Positions 62,901-64,000 of a stretch of 64,000 bases of DNA are shown piece after piece. The position numbers and the translations under genes are program-made. The notes under the pieces are model-generated. The model worked only from the letters and a program-made list of their open reading frames with translations. It did no database searches and was not told the origin of the DNA. Positions within the stretch are counted from its first letter, which is position 1. Every line of letters begins with the position of its first letter. The stretch is from contig NZ_CP073751.1 in NCBI RefSeq assembly GCF_020025155.1, positions 2,731,167 to 2,795,166 on the forward strand, written 5' to 3'. The stretch comes from Halopseudomonas nanhaiensis (GTDB taxonomy: Bacteria; Pseudomonadota; Gammaproteobacteria; Pseudomonadales; Pseudomonadaceae).

Positions 62901-64000
62901 TCAATCGAGCTGACGCAGAACCCTGTAAATGGCCCGACTCAGCGCCAGCGCGCGCGGATCCATTAGCACGTAGGGCCCCATGGTATTGGTGACGTAGCCA
63001 AAGCCGACGCGGGCGTCCGGGTCACAGAAGCCCAGCGAGCCGCCAGCGCCGGGATGGCCGAAGGCGCGTTCGCCCATGCCGAAGCCGCCGCCTTCGTAAT
63101 TCTGCTCAAGCATGACGCCCAGCCCGAAGCGCGTCGGTGCGTGCAGCGTCTTGTCCATGCCTTGGCTGTGTTCACGTTGCATCAGGTCGACCAGATGGGC
63201 GTCAAGCAGGTGCACCCCATCCAGACTGCCGCCATGCGCCAATACCTGCCAGAAACGAGCCAGCGAACGGGCATTCCCGGTCCCGTTGGCCGAGAATATC
63301 TCAGCCTGCTGCCACTCGCGTCGATTGCTGCTGGTCATCATGCTGGACGGATTGCCGAAGGCCTTGAAGCTGAGCTGGTCAGGACGGCCCATCGCGGCGA
63401 ACAGGGCTCGCGCGTACTCATCACCATACTGGTTGCGCAATCTTGAGAGCGACGCGATGCGGTCCAGCTCGCCGTCCGGCACGCCGACGTAGAAATCCAT
63501 GCCCAGCCGCTGACAGACCTCCCGGTTGATATACGCGCCAGGGCGTTGGCCGCTGAGCCGCGCCAGCGGTTCGCCGAGCAGCCAGGCGTAGGTGACCGGT
63601 GCGTAACCGTGTGCTTCCCCAGGTGTCCACCAGGGGGCCTGCGCGGCAAGGGCCGCAGCCATGGCATCCCAATCAAACAGCGCCTCAGGCGGGAGCGGGT
63701 CGGCGATCGCCGACAGTCCGGAACGGTGGCTGAGCGCATGGCGCAGGGTGACCGACTCCTTGCCGGCCCGGACGAACTCGGGCCAAACGGTGGCCAGCGG
63801 CGCATCCAGTTCGATACGCCCGGCCTCGACCTGTTGCAGCAGCGCGACTGCACCCAGCGGTTTGGTGCAGGAAAATACGTTGACCAGGGTGTCCTGCTCC
63901 CATACACGCTGGTTGTCCTTGTCCATCACCCCCTGCCACAGATCGAGCACGGTTTCGCCGCCAATCGTCACGCATAAGGCCGCACCGCGAGCCTGTTCAT
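62901..64000 (-). CDS. Beta-lactamase-fold serine hydrolase / esterase (5' end missing)
   Basis: At least 366 residues of a class C beta-lactamase-like hydrolase, of the EstB esterase type. The SxxK motif is FSCTKPLG, a tyrosine motif occurs in [15 protein letters not shown], and [14 protein letters not shown] replaces the KTG box. The frame continues upstream of the GTG at 63971 as [16 protein letters not shown] to the window edge without a stop, so that GTG is internal and the gene is cut. It probably hydrolyses esters rather than conferring drug resistance (inference). Confidence 0.85.
   Translation of the reverse strand, partial: EQARGAALCVTIGGETVLDLWQGVMDKDNQRVWEQDTLVNVFSCTKPLGAVALLQQVEAGRIELDAPLATVWPEFVRAGKESVTLRHALSHRSGLSAIADPLPPEALFDWDAMAAALAAQAPWWTPGEAHGYAPVTYAWLLGEPLARLSGQRPGAYINREVCQRLGMDFYVGVPDGELDRIASLSRLRNQYGDEYARALFAAMGRPDQLSFKAFGNPSSMMTSSNRREWQQAEIFSANGTGNARSLARFWQVLAHGGSLDGVHLLDAHLVDLMQREHSQGMDKTLHAPTRFGLGVMLEQNYEGGGFGMGERAFGHPGAGGSLGFCDPDARVGFGYVTNTMGPYVLMDPRALALSRAIYRVLRQLD

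Overview
The window is about 64 kb of a GC-rich (roughly 60% by eye) gammaproteobacterial chromosome, most probably a member of the Pseudomonadaceae. Several gene orders point there: recX-recA-cinA-mutS-fdxA, an MCP-ampE-ampD-DUF1631-nadC block, dsbG/dsbE/dsbD beside a two-component pair, dgkA-erdR, a small PA3611-type exported protein, and an RsmZ-type regulatory RNA beside fdxA. Nearly all of it is ordinary chromosomal content. I see no prophage, transposase, integrase or CRISPR array. Both edges cut genes: an acyl-CoA ligase at the left and a serine hydrolase at the right.

Layout. 1-3540: acyl-CoA ligase, two MaoC-type hot-dog proteins and a TetR regulator, apparently a small fatty-acyl or related catabolic unit. 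3541-10747: periplasmic disulfide relay (dsbG, dsbE, dsbD, leftward) with a membrane acyltransferase gene inserted in the run, opposite a two-component pair matching copper-responsive DsbRS. 10809-15106: sulfide/persulfide island with an MBL-rhodanese fusion, two YeeE/YedE half-transporters, a BigR/SqrR-type ArsR repressor with the expected cysteine pair, a YgaP-like membrane protein and an ETHE1-type dioxygenase. 15337-15427: tRNA-Ser(GGA). 15619-19801: enoyl-CoA hydratase-like protein, YdjM-like membrane protein, MFS transporter, AzlCD. 19882-24523: symporter-kinase-receiver hybrid (MxtR/CrbS type), dgkA and erdR/crbR, an acetate-switch type system. 24728-28705: EamA exporter, PA3611-type protein, beta-CASP hydrolase, LOG-family protein. 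28665-33996: recX, recA (LexA box, attenuator hairpin), pncC, mutS, fdxA (possible Fur box). 34060-34371: rsmZ and its GacA box. 34442-37077: groEL, groES (sigma-32 promoter), fxsA. 37244-45593: SDR, DUF481 protein, alkyltransferase-like protein, ampG, small outer-membrane barrel, MscS, YajQ, a receiver with degenerate GGDEF, PanE-like reductase, cobalamin adenosyltransferase. 45606-54251: MCP with a clear FliA promoter, ampE, ampD, DUF1631, alanine/glycine symporter, nadC. 54266-64000: LTA-synthase-like sulfatase, HDOD protein, HAD phosphatase, tesB, HDAC-like deacetylase, BaiN-like flavoprotein, SDR, pdxH, serine hydrolase.

How the parts fit. Three stress circuits stand out: the copper/disulfide circuit (DsbRS with dsbDEG), the persulfide circuit (BigR-type repressor with two dioxygenase-like enzymes and thiosulfate/sulfur transporters), and peptidoglycan recycling (AmpG uptake, AmpD amidase, AmpE). 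The most informative non-coding elements are rsmZ with its upstream GacA box, the overlapping divergent promoters at 13485-13521, the repeated GATTAAC heptamers at 8536-8670, the FliA promoter at 47778-47804 and the sigma-32 promoter at 36588-36616. I did not find a convincing wholly new system. The best leads are the acyltransferase inside the dsb run and the regulatory DNA of the dsb and persulfide clusters.
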